NCBI GenBank assembly: GCA_018333605.1
Contig: JAGXSV010000022.1
Coordinates: 48,770 to 112,769, forward strand
Source of the DNA: Hydrogenophaga sp.
GTDB taxonomy: Bacteria; Pseudomonadota; Gammaproteobacteria; Burkholderiales; Burkholderiaceae_C
Length of the DNA stretch: 64,000 bases
Direction: 5' to 3'
This document shows positions 45,444 through 54,880 of the stretch, piece after piece. Numbering within the stretch: the first letter of the stretch is position 1; the number at the start of each line of letters is the position of its first letter. The position numbers were made by a program, and so were the translations under genes. Below the pieces are notes generated by a model. The model made no database searches and was not told where the DNA came from. It saw only the letters and a program-made list of their open reading frames with translations.

Positions 45444-46313
45444 TCAACCCACGGCCTTTTTCAGCCACTCGGCAAAGGCCGTACATTCCCAGCGGTCCAT
45501 GGTGCCGGTGCGCCAGCACAGGTAGTGGGCGTGCGGGCTGGGCACATGGCGTTCGTACAGCGGCACCAGCGTGCCATGCTCCAGCCAGGGGGCGGCCAGT
45601 TTGAGCCGCACCAGCCCCACGCCCATGCCGGCGGCGGCGCCGTCGCACATGAGGCCGATGTCGTTGAACTGCGAGCCGTCCACGGGCTCGGGCCAGTCCA
45701 GGTTGTGGGCGGCAAACCAGGTGCGCCAAGGCTCCAGCGGGCTGCGCAGCAGCGGCACGCCTTCCAGGTCTTCGGGCGCGTCAAACGGGCCATGCTCGCG
45801 TGCAAAGGCTGGCGAGGCCATGGGTGTTACCTCGTCTTTCATCAGGCAGACGTGTTCCACGTCGGCGTAGCGGCCGGTGCCGAAACGGATGGTCAGGTCG
45901 GCGTCCTCCGCCACCACGTCCAGCAGCGGAATGCTCACCTGCAGCGTGAGGTCGATCTCGGGGTAGGTTTCGCTGAACTGCTTCAGACGTGGCAACAGGA
46001 TGGAGCGTGCAAACGTGGGCGTGACCGCCAGCTTGAGCTTGCGCCGCCCCGGTGTGGCCGCCTGGCTGGGGAATTTCTGCAGTGTGGCCAGGCCTTCGCG
46101 CACATGGGCCAGGTACTCGCTGCCTTCGGTGGTGAGCGAGAAGTCGGTACGGCCAAACAGCTTGGTGCCCAGAATTTGTTCCAGTTGCTTGATGCGGTGG
46201 CTCACCGCGCTGGGCGTGACACACAGCTCTTCGCTGGTCTGGGTGACGCTGCGCAGCCTCGCCAGCGCCTCAAAGGTCAGGAGGCATTGAATCGGCGGGA
46301 TGCGAATCGTCAT
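45444..46313 (-). CDS. LysR family transcriptional regulator (GcvA-like)
   Basis: IPPIQCLLTFEALARLRSVTQTSEELCVTPSAVSHRIKQLEQILGTKLFGRT. Confidence 0.9.
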   Translation of the reverse strand: MTIRIPPIQCLLTFEALARLRSVTQTSEELCVTPSAVSHRIKQLEQILGTKLFGRTDFSLTTEGSEYLAHVREGLATLQKFPSQAATPGRRKLKLAVTPTFARSILLPRLKQFSETYPEIDLTLQVSIPLLDVVAEDADLTIRFGTGRYADVEHVCLMKDEVTPMASPAFAREHGPFDAPEDLEGVPLLRSPLEPWRTWFAAHNLDWPEPVDGSQFNDIGLMCDGAAAGMGVGLVRLKLAAPWLEHGTLVPLYERHVPSPHAHYLCWRTGTMDRWECTAFAEWLKKAVG

Positions 46314-46436
46314 GGCGTCACCTTAAACGCTGCGGTTGAGAGGACGCGGTCCAGGCACGATGCGCACGGCCGCCCCGAAGCGGACGTGCGCCCCCCAGCG
46401 GCGGGAAGCAGCCCGAAGGGTTGCATCGGGGGGGCG

Positions 46437-47285
46437 TCATTTAAACACCACGGTCTTGTGACCGTTGAGCAGCACCCGGTGTTCGCTGTGCCATTTCACG
46501 GCGCGGGCCAGCACCTGGCTTTCGGTGTCGCGGCCCAGGGCGGTCAGGTCTTCCACGGTGTCGGTGTGGTCGACACGGGCCACGTCCTGCTCGATGATCG
46601 GGCCTTCGTCCAGGTCGGCCGTCACGTAATGGGCGGTGGCGCCGATCAGTTTCACGCCCCGGTCGTGCGCCTGGTAATAAGGCTTGGCGCCCTTGAAGCT
46701 GGGCAGAAAGCTGTGGTGGATGTTGATGGCCTTGCCCGAGAGTTCGCGGCACAGGTCGTTGCTCAGAATCTGCATGTAGCGCGCCAGCACCACCAGCTCG
46801 GCGCCTTCGCTGCGGATGATGTCGAGCTGCTTGGCCTCGGCCGGGGCCTTGGTGGCAGCGGTCACCGGGATGTGGTGAAACGGCACGTTGTAGCTGGCGG
46901 CGAGCTGGTAGAAGTCGCGGTGGTTGCTGACGATGGCGCGGATGTCCAGCGGCAGCAGGCCGCTCTTCCAGCGGAACATCAGGTCGTTCAGGCAGTGGCC
47001 TTCCTTGCTGACAAAAATCACCGTGCGCACCGGCTCGGCCATGGGGTGCAGGGTCCATTGCATGGCAAACGGCTCGGCAAACAGCTTCAGGCGCAAGCGC
47101 AGGTCGTCCTGGGTGAGCTGGTCGCAGGCGAACTGCACCCGCATGAAAAACAGGCCGGTGGCCGGGTCGTTGTACTGGGCTGCTTCTTCGATGTTGCCGC
47201 CGTTTTCCAGCAGAAAACCAGAGACGGCGTGCACGATGCCAGGGCGGTCCTGGCAGGAAAGGGTGAGAACGTAGGTGTGGTGCAT
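46437..47285 (-). CDS. purU: formyltetrahydrofolate deformylase PurU
   Basis: MHHTYVLTLSCQDRPGIVHAVSGFLLENGGNIEEAAQYND...INIHHSFLPSFKGAKPYYQAHDRGVKLIGATAHYVTADLDEGPIIEQDV. Confidence 0.95.
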   Translation of the reverse strand: MHHTYVLTLSCQDRPGIVHAVSGFLLENGGNIEEAAQYNDPATGLFFMRVQFACDQLTQDDLRLRLKLFAEPFAMQWTLHPMAEPVRTVIFVSKEGHCLNDLMFRWKSGLLPLDIRAIVSNHRDFYQLAASYNVPFHHIPVTAATKAPAEAKQLDIIRSEGAELVVLARYMQILSNDLCRELSGKAINIHHSFLPSFKGAKPYYQAHDRGVKLIGATAHYVTADLDEGPIIEQDVARVDHTDTVEDLTALGRDTESQVLARAVKWHSEHRVLLNGHKTVVFK

Positions 47286-47418
47286 GGCGGTGCGATTGTC
47301 GCAGCATGGCCGCCGGTGGGCCTGCCGGCGCCGTGAGCAGTGGAGCCGCTGGCAGGGGCGTGTGGTGCCAAAATCGCGCACCGCCCACGTTTTACCGGGC
47401 CGCACAGGAGCCAACGTC

Positions 47419-48759
47419 ATGGACAACACCGCACTATGCATGGACAACCAGTGGTTGCCCTTTACCCCCAACCGCAGTTTCCAGAAAGACCCCCGGGTGT
47501 TTGTGGCCGCCGACGGCATGCACTTCACCACCCACGATGGACGCCAGGTGATCGACGGCATTTCCAGCCTGTGGTGCGTGGGCGCCGGGCACAACCGCAA
47601 GCCCATCAACGAAGCCATCAAGAAGCAGCTGGACACGCTGGACTACGCCACCGCTTTCAGCGTGAGCAACGACAAAGCGTTTCGCGCCGCCGAGATGATT
47701 GCCGCGATGGCGCCGGGCGACCTGAACAAGGTGCTGTTTTGCAACTCGGGTTCGGAAGCGGCCGACACCTCCTTGAAAGTGGCACTGGCCTACCACCGTG
47801 CGCGCGGCGAAGGCCACCGCAACATCTTCATTGGCCGCGAACGCGGCTACCACGGCGTGGGCTTTGGCGGCATGAGCGTGGGCGGCATTCCGGCCAACCG
47901 CAAGGTGTACGGCACCAGCCTGCTGCCGCGGGTGGACCACATGCGCTTCATCCACGACCCGCTGAACCACGCCTACATCCACAACGCCGAACCGGTCTGG
48001 AACGAAGACCTGCTGCTGGAGCTGGAAAACCGCATCTTGCCGCTGCACGACCCGAGCAACATTGCCGCCGTGATCGTGGAGCCGGTGGCGGGCAGCGCGG
48101 GCTGGTATGTGCCGCCGCAGGGCTACCTGAAGCGTCTGCGCGAGATCTGCGACAAGCACGGCATTTTGTTGATTTTTGACGAAGTCATCACCGGCTTTGG
48201 CCGCCTGGGCACCGCTTTCGCGTCCGACTATTACGGTGTGCAGCCCGACATGCTGAACTTCGCCAAGGCGGTCACCAACGGCGTGTTTCCGCTGGGCGGC
48301 GTGGTCTGCACCGACCGTATTTACAACGCCATGATGGGCGCCCACGGCAGCGCGCCCGAGCATGCCATCGAGTTCTTTCACGGCTACACCTACTCGGGTC
48401 ACCCCGTGGCCTGCGCGGCGGCGATTGCCACGCTGGACCTGTTCCGCGAAGAGCAGCTGTTTGAGCGCGCCGGCGCCATGGGCCCAGTGCTGGGCAACGC
48501 CATGCACAGCGCACTCAAAGGCCTACCTCACGTCATCGGCATCCGCAGCCTGGGGCTGGCCGCGGCGGTGGAACTGGCGCCGCTGCCAGGCTTGCCCGGC
48601 AAACGCGCGTTTGATGTGTTCATGGACTGCTACCACCGGGGCGTGCTGGTGCGCAACGCGGGTGACAACCTGGTGTTTGCGCCGCCCTTCATTGTGGAAA
48701 AGTCGCACATTGAGACCATGGTCGGCGTGCTGACCGACGCCATCAAACGCGTGGTTTGA
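47419..48759 (+). CDS. class III aminotransferase (omega-amino acid--pyruvate type)
   Basis: NQWLPFTPNRSFQKDPRVFVAADGMHFTTHDGRQVIDG...FCNSGSEAADTSLKVALAYH...LLIFDEVITGFGRLG. Confidence 0.92.
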   Translation: MDNTALCMDNQWLPFTPNRSFQKDPRVFVAADGMHFTTHDGRQVIDGISSLWCVGAGHNRKPINEAIKKQLDTLDYATAFSVSNDKAFRAAEMIAAMAPGDLNKVLFCNSGSEAADTSLKVALAYHRARGEGHRNIFIGRERGYHGVGFGGMSVGGIPANRKVYGTSLLPRVDHMRFIHDPLNHAYIHNAEPVWNEDLLLELENRILPLHDPSNIAAVIVEPVAGSAGWYVPPQGYLKRLREICDKHGILLIFDEVITGFGRLGTAFASDYYGVQPDMLNFAKAVTNGVFPLGGVVCTDRIYNAMMGAHGSAPEHAIEFFHGYTYSGHPVACAAAIATLDLFREEQLFERAGAMGPVLGNAMHSALKGLPHVIGIRSLGLAAAVELAPLPGLPGKRAFDVFMDCYHRGVLVRNAGDNLVFAPPFIVEKSHIETMVGVLTDAIKRVV

Positions 48760-48789
48760 CCGGCTGATCGGGCGCTGACAGCGGCACTT

Positions 48790-49638
48790 TCAGCGCCCCA
48801 TGTGCTTCTTCATCTCGGTGCAGTGGTCGGTGGGTGGGCGCGGGGGCGTGGCCCACACCGTGTCGGCCTGGCCAGCCCACTGCGCCGCAGGTTTGACGCC
48901 GTTGGCGGTCACGGCCTGCGCCATCACCACATGGTGGCTCACACCCGCGGGCAGGTGCCGGGGCACGCCGAGGTCGCGCCGCACATGGCCATTGCCGGCC
49001 ACCAGCAGCACCGTTTGGCCCGGTTTCAGGGCAACCACCGCCACCTGGGCCAGGCTGCGGTCGCGGGCGATCTGGATGCGGGTCAAGGGTGCAATCTGGT
49101 GCTCGGGCAGCAGGTTGCAGTGCCCTTCCCGGATGTTGCTTTGCTGCTGCGCCAGGGCATCGGGCGTCAGCCGTTCGTCCAGGGTGCTGTCGCCCATGGC
49201 GGTGTGCATGTTGGCACGCGGCAGGTTGCCACCCAGCACCGGCACACCCGCCGCCACGGCCGCCATCACCACCGGGCCGTACACCGCCCAAGGCCAGCCG
49301 GCGTTGGCATCGCCGCTCCATTGCAAGGCTTGGCGCACCTCGGCTTCGCTGGCGCTGCGTGGCAGGCCGGTCGTCGAGCGGCCTTGCTCCAGCATCTCCA
49401 TCACCACGGCGGCCAACTGACCGCGCTGGCTGAGCAGCGCCACGGTTTCACGCTGCAGCGCCTGGTGTTCGGGCGCATCGTGCTGTTCACCCAGCAGGAG
49501 TAAGGGCACAACCGGCAGCTGATTGACTTGTGCCGACGCAGCAGGCGCTGTGCTGCCACAGGCAGCCAGCGCAGCGCCGAACAGAACGCCAATGGCCATC
49601 TTCTGGCAGACCCGGGTGACAGCGCGTCGACAGTTCAT
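48790..49638 (-). CDS. ChaN-family lipoprotein
   Basis: Lipobox LAAC; LLGEQHDAPEHQALQRETVALLSQRG...VMEMLEQGR; C-terminal VAGNGHVRRDLGVPRHLP. Confidence 0.82.
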   Translation of the reverse strand: MNCRRAVTRVCQKMAIGVLFGAALAACGSTAPAASAQVNQLPVVPLLLLGEQHDAPEHQALQRETVALLSQRGQLAAVVMEMLEQGRSTTGLPRSASEAEVRQALQWSGDANAGWPWAVYGPVVMAAVAAGVPVLGGNLPRANMHTAMGDSTLDERLTPDALAQQQSNIREGHCNLLPEHQIAPLTRIQIARDRSLAQVAVVALKPGQTVLLVAGNGHVRRDLGVPRHLPAGVSHHVVMAQAVTANGVKPAAQWAGQADTVWATPPRPPTDHCTEMKKHMGR

Positions 49639-49673
49639 GCAGGGATACTACGCGGCTCGCCGCTGCGTCGCGG

Positions 49674-50780
49674 GTGCCCCATCCAGAACCCCGAGTGCTT
49701 TCCTTTCTTCCCTTGCCGCCCACCGCCTGGCGCCGCGTGGCCCTGACCCTGCTGCTGGCTTACGCGTCTGCGCGCCTGTGCGTCTGGCTGCAAACCCCCA
49801 TTCCCTGGATGATCGGCCCGCTGGTGGCCACGTCGCTGGCCTCGGTGCTGGGCGCCCCCACCGAGAGCTGGGTGCCGTTTCGCAACGCGGGGCAGTGGGT
49901 TATTGGGGCCGCCTTGGGCCTGTATTTCACGCCTGCCGTGGGCGCACTGGTGGCGGGCCTGTGGTGGGCGATTGCGCTGGGCGTTGTCTGGGCGCTGGCG
50001 CTGGGGCTGGGTTTTGGTGCCTGGCTGCGCCACCAACACGGCGCGCACCTGTCGTCGCTCGGCCCGGCCCAGTTGCGCAGCACCACCTACTTTGCGGGCG
50101 CCATTGGCGGTGCGTCTGAAATGACGCTGATTGCCGAGCGCCACGGTGCCCGCACCGACCTGGTGGCCGCCGCCCACAGCTTGCGGGTGCTGATGGTCAC
50201 GCTGGCGATTCCGTTCGTCTTGCAATTCTGGGATGTGCAGGGCCTTGACCGCTTGCCGGATGCGCTGCGTGAGGTGCACGCACAGGGCTTGCTCTGGCTG
50301 GCCGGCCTGACGCTGGGGGGTGCGTTGCTGATGCGGCACCTGGGCCGTGCCAATCCCTGGTTCATGGGAGCTTTGCTGGTCACGGTGGGCATCACCTTGT
50401 CGGGGGTGGTGCTAACGGCCATCCCCGTCGGCTTGACCAATGCCGCCCAACTGGTGATCGGTGTGAGCCTCGGGGTTCGTTTCACGCCGGCTTTTGTGCA
50501 CACCGCGCCGCGCTGGATGGCTTCGGTGGCGCTGGCCAGCGGGGTGATGATGGGTTTGTGTGCGGCCTTTGCCTGGGTGCTCGCGGCCCTGACCGGTTTG
50601 CACCCGGCCACCCTGGTACTGGGCACATCGCCCGGCGGCATTGCTGAAATGGCCATCACCGCCAAGGTCCTGCAACTGGGCGTTCCCATGGTCACCGCTT
50701 TTCAGGTGTGCCGGCTGGTGGCGGTGCTGGTGCTGGCCGAGCCGGTGTACCGGCTCTGGATGCGCCTGCGACCCGTCTGA
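49674..50780 (+). CDS. AbrB family membrane protein (putative ammonia monooxygenase/AbrB-type transporter)
   Basis: TPIPWMIGPLVATSLASVLG...STTYFAGAIGGASEMTLIAERHGA...LGTSPGGIAEMAITAKVLQLGVPMVTAFQVCRL. Confidence 0.87.
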   Translation: MPHPEPRVLSFLPLPPTAWRRVALTLLLAYASARLCVWLQTPIPWMIGPLVATSLASVLGAPTESWVPFRNAGQWVIGAALGLYFTPAVGALVAGLWWAIALGVVWALALGLGFGAWLRHQHGAHLSSLGPAQLRSTTYFAGAIGGASEMTLIAERHGARTDLVAAAHSLRVLMVTLAIPFVLQFWDVQGLDRLPDALREVHAQGLLWLAGLTLGGALLMRHLGRANPWFMGALLVTVGITLSGVVLTAIPVGLTNAAQLVIGVSLGVRFTPAFVHTAPRWMASVALASGVMMGLCAAFAWVLAALTGLHPATLVLGTSPGGIAEMAITAKVLQLGVPMVTAFQVCRLVAVLVLAEPVYRLWMRLRPV

Positions 50781-50812
50781 CGTCGCTCAGGGTTTGCGTT
50801 TCGCAATCAGCG

Positions 50813-51964
50813 TCAATGTCGGAAGGTGCCCTCGCGGGTGACGATCGCCAGATCCACAAGTGAAAGACCGGTGTGTGCCTTGTCGCTGTAGCTCACGCGC
50901 AGGCCCTCGATGTTCAGACTGGCGTTGCGCAATCCGGCCACAAAGCTGGCACGCGTTGGCTTCGGTCCGGCCAGCTTCAGAGCCTCCACAAGCGCTCTCG
51001 CGGTCACATAGCCTTCCAGGCTGCCGTAGGAAAAGGGTTTGCCCGGATAGGCTTTGGAAAACGCATCCTGGTAGGCGCGGGTCACGGCGGTCTTGCGTTC
51101 CCACGGGCTGGGCATCACCTGCGCAAAGATCATGCCGTGGGCCAGGTCTTTCAAGCGGTTGGCCAGCTGGGTGGAACCGGAGTTGACGCCATAAAAGCTG
51201 GTTTTCAGGCCTTGGGCTCGCGCTTTTTGAATCAACTTTTCGTACACGCCAATGCCGCCGTGGTTGAACACCATTTGCGCCTGGCTTCGAGCCATCTGAG
51301 CCACCAGGGCATCGATGCCGGCATCGCTCACGTCGGACTTGAACGGCAGGTCGGCAACCAGATTCAGGCCCAGCTCTTGCGACAGGCGGGTGACATTGTC
51401 CAGATGCTGCTGACCGGTTTCGGAGTCGGAACGGAAAAAAGCCACCCGCTGCACGCCCAGGCTTCGGGCGTGGGCGAGCAGCGCACGGAATTCGGCCTTG
51501 TGCTCGGCCCGGACGGGGAACACCGAAGGCTGGTGGGGCGTGCGCAGCGTGGGCGATCCGGCCATGGGGCCGAAGAACGGCACATTCAGTTCGAGAGCGG
51601 CTTTCATCACGGCCGTTGATGGGCCGCCCTCAATGGATCCAAACAGCAAAAAGGCCTTTCCTTGCGAGACCAGTTGGTGAGCGTTGGTCTCTGCCTGGCT
51701 TGATTTGTTGTCGTCATCAAGCACTGTGACCACCACCTCGCGGCCCAGCACGCCTCCTTGGCGGTTCACCTGATCCAGGTAGGTCTTGACCCCCTCAAGC
51801 ACGGCGACGCCGTATTCATTTTTGCCCCCTTGCAGGGTGAGGGTCTGGCCAATCAGGATTTGTCGGGGTGAGACACCGTCTTGCGCATGGACGCTGGTGC
51901 CGAGCAGCAGTGTTGCCATGGCCACGGGTATCAGCCAGCGGGTGATGAATGCTCGATGGCTCAT
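50813..51964 (-). CDS. branched-chain amino acid-type ABC transporter substrate-binding protein
   Basis: Signal peptide; ILIGQTLTLQGGKNEYGVAVLEGVKTYLDQVNRQGGVLGREVVVTVLDDDNKSSQA. Confidence 0.88.
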   Translation of the reverse strand: MSHRAFITRWLIPVAMATLLLGTSVHAQDGVSPRQILIGQTLTLQGGKNEYGVAVLEGVKTYLDQVNRQGGVLGREVVVTVLDDDNKSSQAETNAHQLVSQGKAFLLFGSIEGGPSTAVMKAALELNVPFFGPMAGSPTLRTPHQPSVFPVRAEHKAEFRALLAHARSLGVQRVAFFRSDSETGQQHLDNVTRLSQELGLNLVADLPFKSDVSDAGIDALVAQMARSQAQMVFNHGGIGVYEKLIQKARAQGLKTSFYGVNSGSTQLANRLKDLAHGMIFAQVMPSPWERKTAVTRAYQDAFSKAYPGKPFSYGSLEGYVTARALVEALKLAGPKPTRASFVAGLRNASLNIEGLRVSYSDKAHTGLSLVDLAIVTREGTFRH

Positions 51965-52047
51965 AAGTCCTACCTTTCAAGGCAAGAGTTTGCAGGTCTC
52001 GACAGTTGGTCGCGGCGGTGCAATTCGAGAGAGCGAGGGGGCGCGTG

Positions 52048-52082
52048 AAAAAGCCTACAGGTCGCGGCAAAACCTGTAGGCC
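52048..52082 (-). terminator. rho-independent terminator downstream of the DUF3567 gene
   Basis: Minus strand: GCCTACAGGT-type 10-bp perfect stem (ACCTGTAGGC/GCCTACAGGT) followed by TTTTT. Confidence 0.8.
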
Positions 52083-52110
52083 TTGGGGTGTGCAGAAATG
52101 TGAACACCGC

Positions 52111-52395
52111 TCAGTGCATGATCACCGGCATCTGCGCCAGCGAAGCGTAGCCTTCCAGTGTGTCCTCCACCTCTTCTTGCGAAGGGGTGCTTTGCTGCCA
52201 GGCGGTGATCTGGATCTGGAACATTTCGGCCCAGGAGCCGTCGAGGTACACCTCTTTGCCCGAGCGTTTGTCCACGATTTCAAAGCCGTGGCGGGGGATC
52301 TGGGGACCGTCAGAGATGACGTTGTCACCGTCGGCGGGGGCATTGGCCAGGATGTGGACCACGGCAAAGGCATCCGAGTCGTAAAGCATGTGCAT
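52111..52395 (-). CDS. DUF3567 family protein
   Basis: MHMLYDSDAFAVVHILANAPADGDNVISDGPQIPRHGFEIVDKRSGKEVYLDGSWAEMFQIQITAWQQ. Confidence 0.8.
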   Translation of the reverse strand: MHMLYDSDAFAVVHILANAPADGDNVISDGPQIPRHGFEIVDKRSGKEVYLDGSWAEMFQIQITAWQQSTPSQEEVEDTLEGYASLAQMPVIMH

Positions 52396-52442
52396 GACTG
52401 AAATATCCTTCCAAGAGAGAAACCTGTGTTCCTGATGACCTT

Positions 52443-52466
52443 ATATCGGCAATTGGTCGCCGATAT
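52443..52466. promoter_or_regulatory. candidate operator
   Basis: ATATCGGC-AATTGGTC-GCCGATAT perfect 8-bp inverted repeat, 48 bp upstream of the DUF3567 gene. Confidence 0.45.
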
Positions 52467-52547
52467 GGAGCTCAGACTGCCTTTTAAGTGGATACGTTCC
52501 GGGTGGTTTCAAGATGCGTGACATTTTTGGCACAGTCGGGTGCTGTT

Positions 52548-53789
52548 TCAGGGCATCTGACGGAGCTGCTGGTCCACGCGGTCGCCGCTGTCCTGTGTGA
52601 TGCGGATGCGCACCGGCAGGTAAGCCAGTGTGGGCGCCAGCCAGATGTCGATGCGGCTGTCGCGGGGCTCGCGCGGTTCGCGCACCAGCCGGCGGGCTTG
52701 CAGGATGCCGGCCGGCAGCGCCAGGGTTTCCTCATCGCCGACCCGAAAGCGCCAAATTTCAGCGTCGCTGGCACCGGCCACCTGCAGGCTGATCAGCTGC
52801 CCTGCAGGGTAAGCGGCTGGCTGGGCGTTGAGCAGGCCCGCCAGTTGCATGAACAGGCTGAGCCGGTCCTGGGCGCCCGGCTGCAGGGTGGCTTCGGGCC
52901 GGTTGTTGCTGAAACGGATGGTTTGCTGGGCGTGGTCAAAATGGGCGGCACGCTCGCTGCGGCTCTGGTCTGAAAAGCGGGTGGGCAGCACACCACTGAC
53001 CTCCACACGCCCGGTGCTGGTTTGCACCCGGCTGCCAAGCAAGGGCAGGCGCAATTCCATGCGGGCACCGTAGTGGCCGTCAGCCTGGGTCCAGGCCAGC
53101 GTGCCGCTGGCGCTGTAGTTCAGGCCTCTGATGGTCCCCGTCACGTCGTACGCGAGCTGCGTGCTGGCGGGCAGGCTCGCCGGTGGGCGGCTTTCGCCGC
53201 GCGCCACCGCGGCCTCGGGTGGCACAGGAGGGGCGGTGACGTCTGCGGGCGCGGGCAGGGCTTGCGGTGCTGAATCGGTTTCGGGTACCGCTGTGGGTGC
53301 CGCCTCAGCCCGCTTCGGTGGCTCGGTCTGCGGTGCGCTGCCGGTGTCGGATTCTTTAACCCGCACGGCCTGTGTGGCGTCCGCCGTTTCATCAAGAGGG
53401 GCGTTGGCGACCGCTGCGTCCGCTTGGCGCTGCGGTAGGGGCCGCAACGCGGGCGGGGGCGACTTTGCGGCGGGTTTTGGCTTTTCTGCGGGCGGGGGCC
53501 GGGCGCCTGGTGCTGCCGTCGCGGTGGAGGCAACGATCCAGCGCACCGTGCTGACGGGGGCGCTCGGTGCTGCCGCAGCCGCAGGGGATGGCGATGGCGT
53601 TGGTGCAGCGTGCGTGGTGTCGCGCACCTCGGGAGCGCCCAGCGCCGCAGGTGTGCCGGTGGGCAAGGCGTCGACCAGTGGCGTCCAGCCACCCAGCAGC
53701 AGCAGGTGCAGCCCCAGCACCGCAGTGCCCAGCAGGGCCAGGGTGGTCCAGCGCGGTGTGGCGGTGGCGCGTGGGGGGTGCGGGCTCAC
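52548..53789 (-). CDS. DUF3108 domain-containing protein with N-terminal TM and long Pro/Ala linker
   Basis: ALLGTAVLGLHLLLLGGWTPLVDALPTG; C-terminal TQLAYDVTGTIRGLNYSASGTLAWTQADGHYGARMEL...RIDIWLAPTLAYLPVRIRI. Confidence 0.82.
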   Translation of the reverse strand: MSPHPPRATATPRWTTLALLGTAVLGLHLLLLGGWTPLVDALPTGTPAALGAPEVRDTTHAAPTPSPSPAAAAAPSAPVSTVRWIVASTATAAPGARPPPAEKPKPAAKSPPPALRPLPQRQADAAVANAPLDETADATQAVRVKESDTGSAPQTEPPKRAEAAPTAVPETDSAPQALPAPADVTAPPVPPEAAVARGESRPPASLPASTQLAYDVTGTIRGLNYSASGTLAWTQADGHYGARMELRLPLLGSRVQTSTGRVEVSGVLPTRFSDQSRSERAAHFDHAQQTIRFSNNRPEATLQPGAQDRLSLFMQLAGLLNAQPAAYPAGQLISLQVAGASDAEIWRFRVGDEETLALPAGILQARRLVREPREPRDSRIDIWLAPTLAYLPVRIRITQDSGDRVDQQLRQMP

Positions 53790-53795
53790 GGGGTG

Positions 53796-54680
53796 TCAGG
53801 TCCGGGGCGGGTGCCCCAGGTCGGCGCTGAGCTGGCGGGCGCAGCGCAACAAAGCCTTGGCCGGCGCGCCGTCCCACCGGGTGTCGAGCGTGGCCACCGA
53901 GCCCAGCACCACCACGCCCAGCGCCAGCCGCCCCTGCGCGTCGTAGACCGGGGCGCAAAAGCCACCCACGCCGGGCACCAGGCTGTGTACCACGCGCGCC
54001 AGCCCGTGCTGGCGGGTCTCGTTCAGCATGACCTCTACGGCTTGCTGCGATTGCGGCACGTCCAGCAGCGGCATGGCGTTATTGGGCAGCTTCTTCAGGC
54101 GGACCAGTTCGTCGCGGATCATGGGCGCAATGCGCTCGGCGTCGCGCCCCTCGGTGCCCATGAAGGCGGCAAAACAGCGGCCGGTGGCCGATGTCAGCAG
54201 CGGCATCACATCGCCCAGGCGCAGCGTCACGGGCACAGTTTGCGGCGCTTCGGCCCAATGCACCATGGTGGGCCCCTGGTTGCCCCACACCGCAATGGCC
54301 AGCGTGTGGCCGGTTTCCAGCAGCAGCGCGGGCACGCGCTCGCGCGCCAGCTTCACGGCGTCAATGCGGCTCAGGCTGGCCAGGCCCAGGCGCAGCGCGG
54401 CCGGCCCCAGGTCGTAGCGGGTGCTCACCGGGTCTTGCATCACCAGGCCCAGGCGCTGAAAGCTCACCAGGTAGCGGTGCGCTTTGGCCGCGCTCATGCC
54501 GGCGGCGGCGGCCAGGTCGCGCAGCATCAGTGCGCCGGGTGCGTTGGACAGCGCGTTCAGCAGTTCAAACCCCACCTCCACCGACTGGATGCCGGCCCGC
54601 AGGTTCTCGCCGCCGTCCGGGCTGTCGGCTACGGGCGCCTTCTGGTGGGTAACAGCGTTGGAGGGCGGGGCTATGGGCAT
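53796..54680 (-). CDS. IclR family transcriptional regulator
   Basis: SVEVGFELLNALSNAPGALMLRDLAAAAGMSAAKAHRYLVSFQRLGLV. Confidence 0.9.
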   Translation of the reverse strand: MPIAPPSNAVTHQKAPVADSPDGGENLRAGIQSVEVGFELLNALSNAPGALMLRDLAAAAGMSAAKAHRYLVSFQRLGLVMQDPVSTRYDLGPAALRLGLASLSRIDAVKLARERVPALLLETGHTLAIAVWGNQGPTMVHWAEAPQTVPVTLRLGDVMPLLTSATGRCFAAFMGTEGRDAERIAPMIRDELVRLKKLPNNAMPLLDVPQSQQAVEVMLNETRQHGLARVVHSLVPGVGGFCAPVYDAQGRLALGVVVLGSVATLDTRWDGAPAKALLRCARQLSADLGHPPRT

Positions 54681-54734
54681 GGTGCTGGAAGATCGGTCAA
54701 CGGTGGACAGGGCTATGGTCTAGAATTCTGAACT

Positions 54735-54768
54735 TTACGAATAGGTTAACCTATTTCACTATTCGTAA
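54735..54768. promoter_or_regulatory. nested palindromic operator between IclR and FAH genes
   Basis: TTACGAATAG...CTATTCGTAA 10-bp inverted repeat overlapping the perfect 16-bp palindrome AATAGGTTAACCTATT (54740-54755). Confidence 0.7.
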
Positions 54769-54880
54769 TTTTTTAGTGCTTGATGGCGTTGCTGAAGTTC
54801 GCTGCACAGGCCCCAGGGCGTGTGCGGTCGCCTGGGGGTGCCATCACGGCCATCCATTGACACTGCAGCAGGAGACATGC

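Noticed and set aside
45525-47336. 603-aa plus-strand ORF spanning two genes
   Set aside because: Antisense to LysR and purU, both well supported; continuity across the intergenic region is chance in GC-rich sequence.
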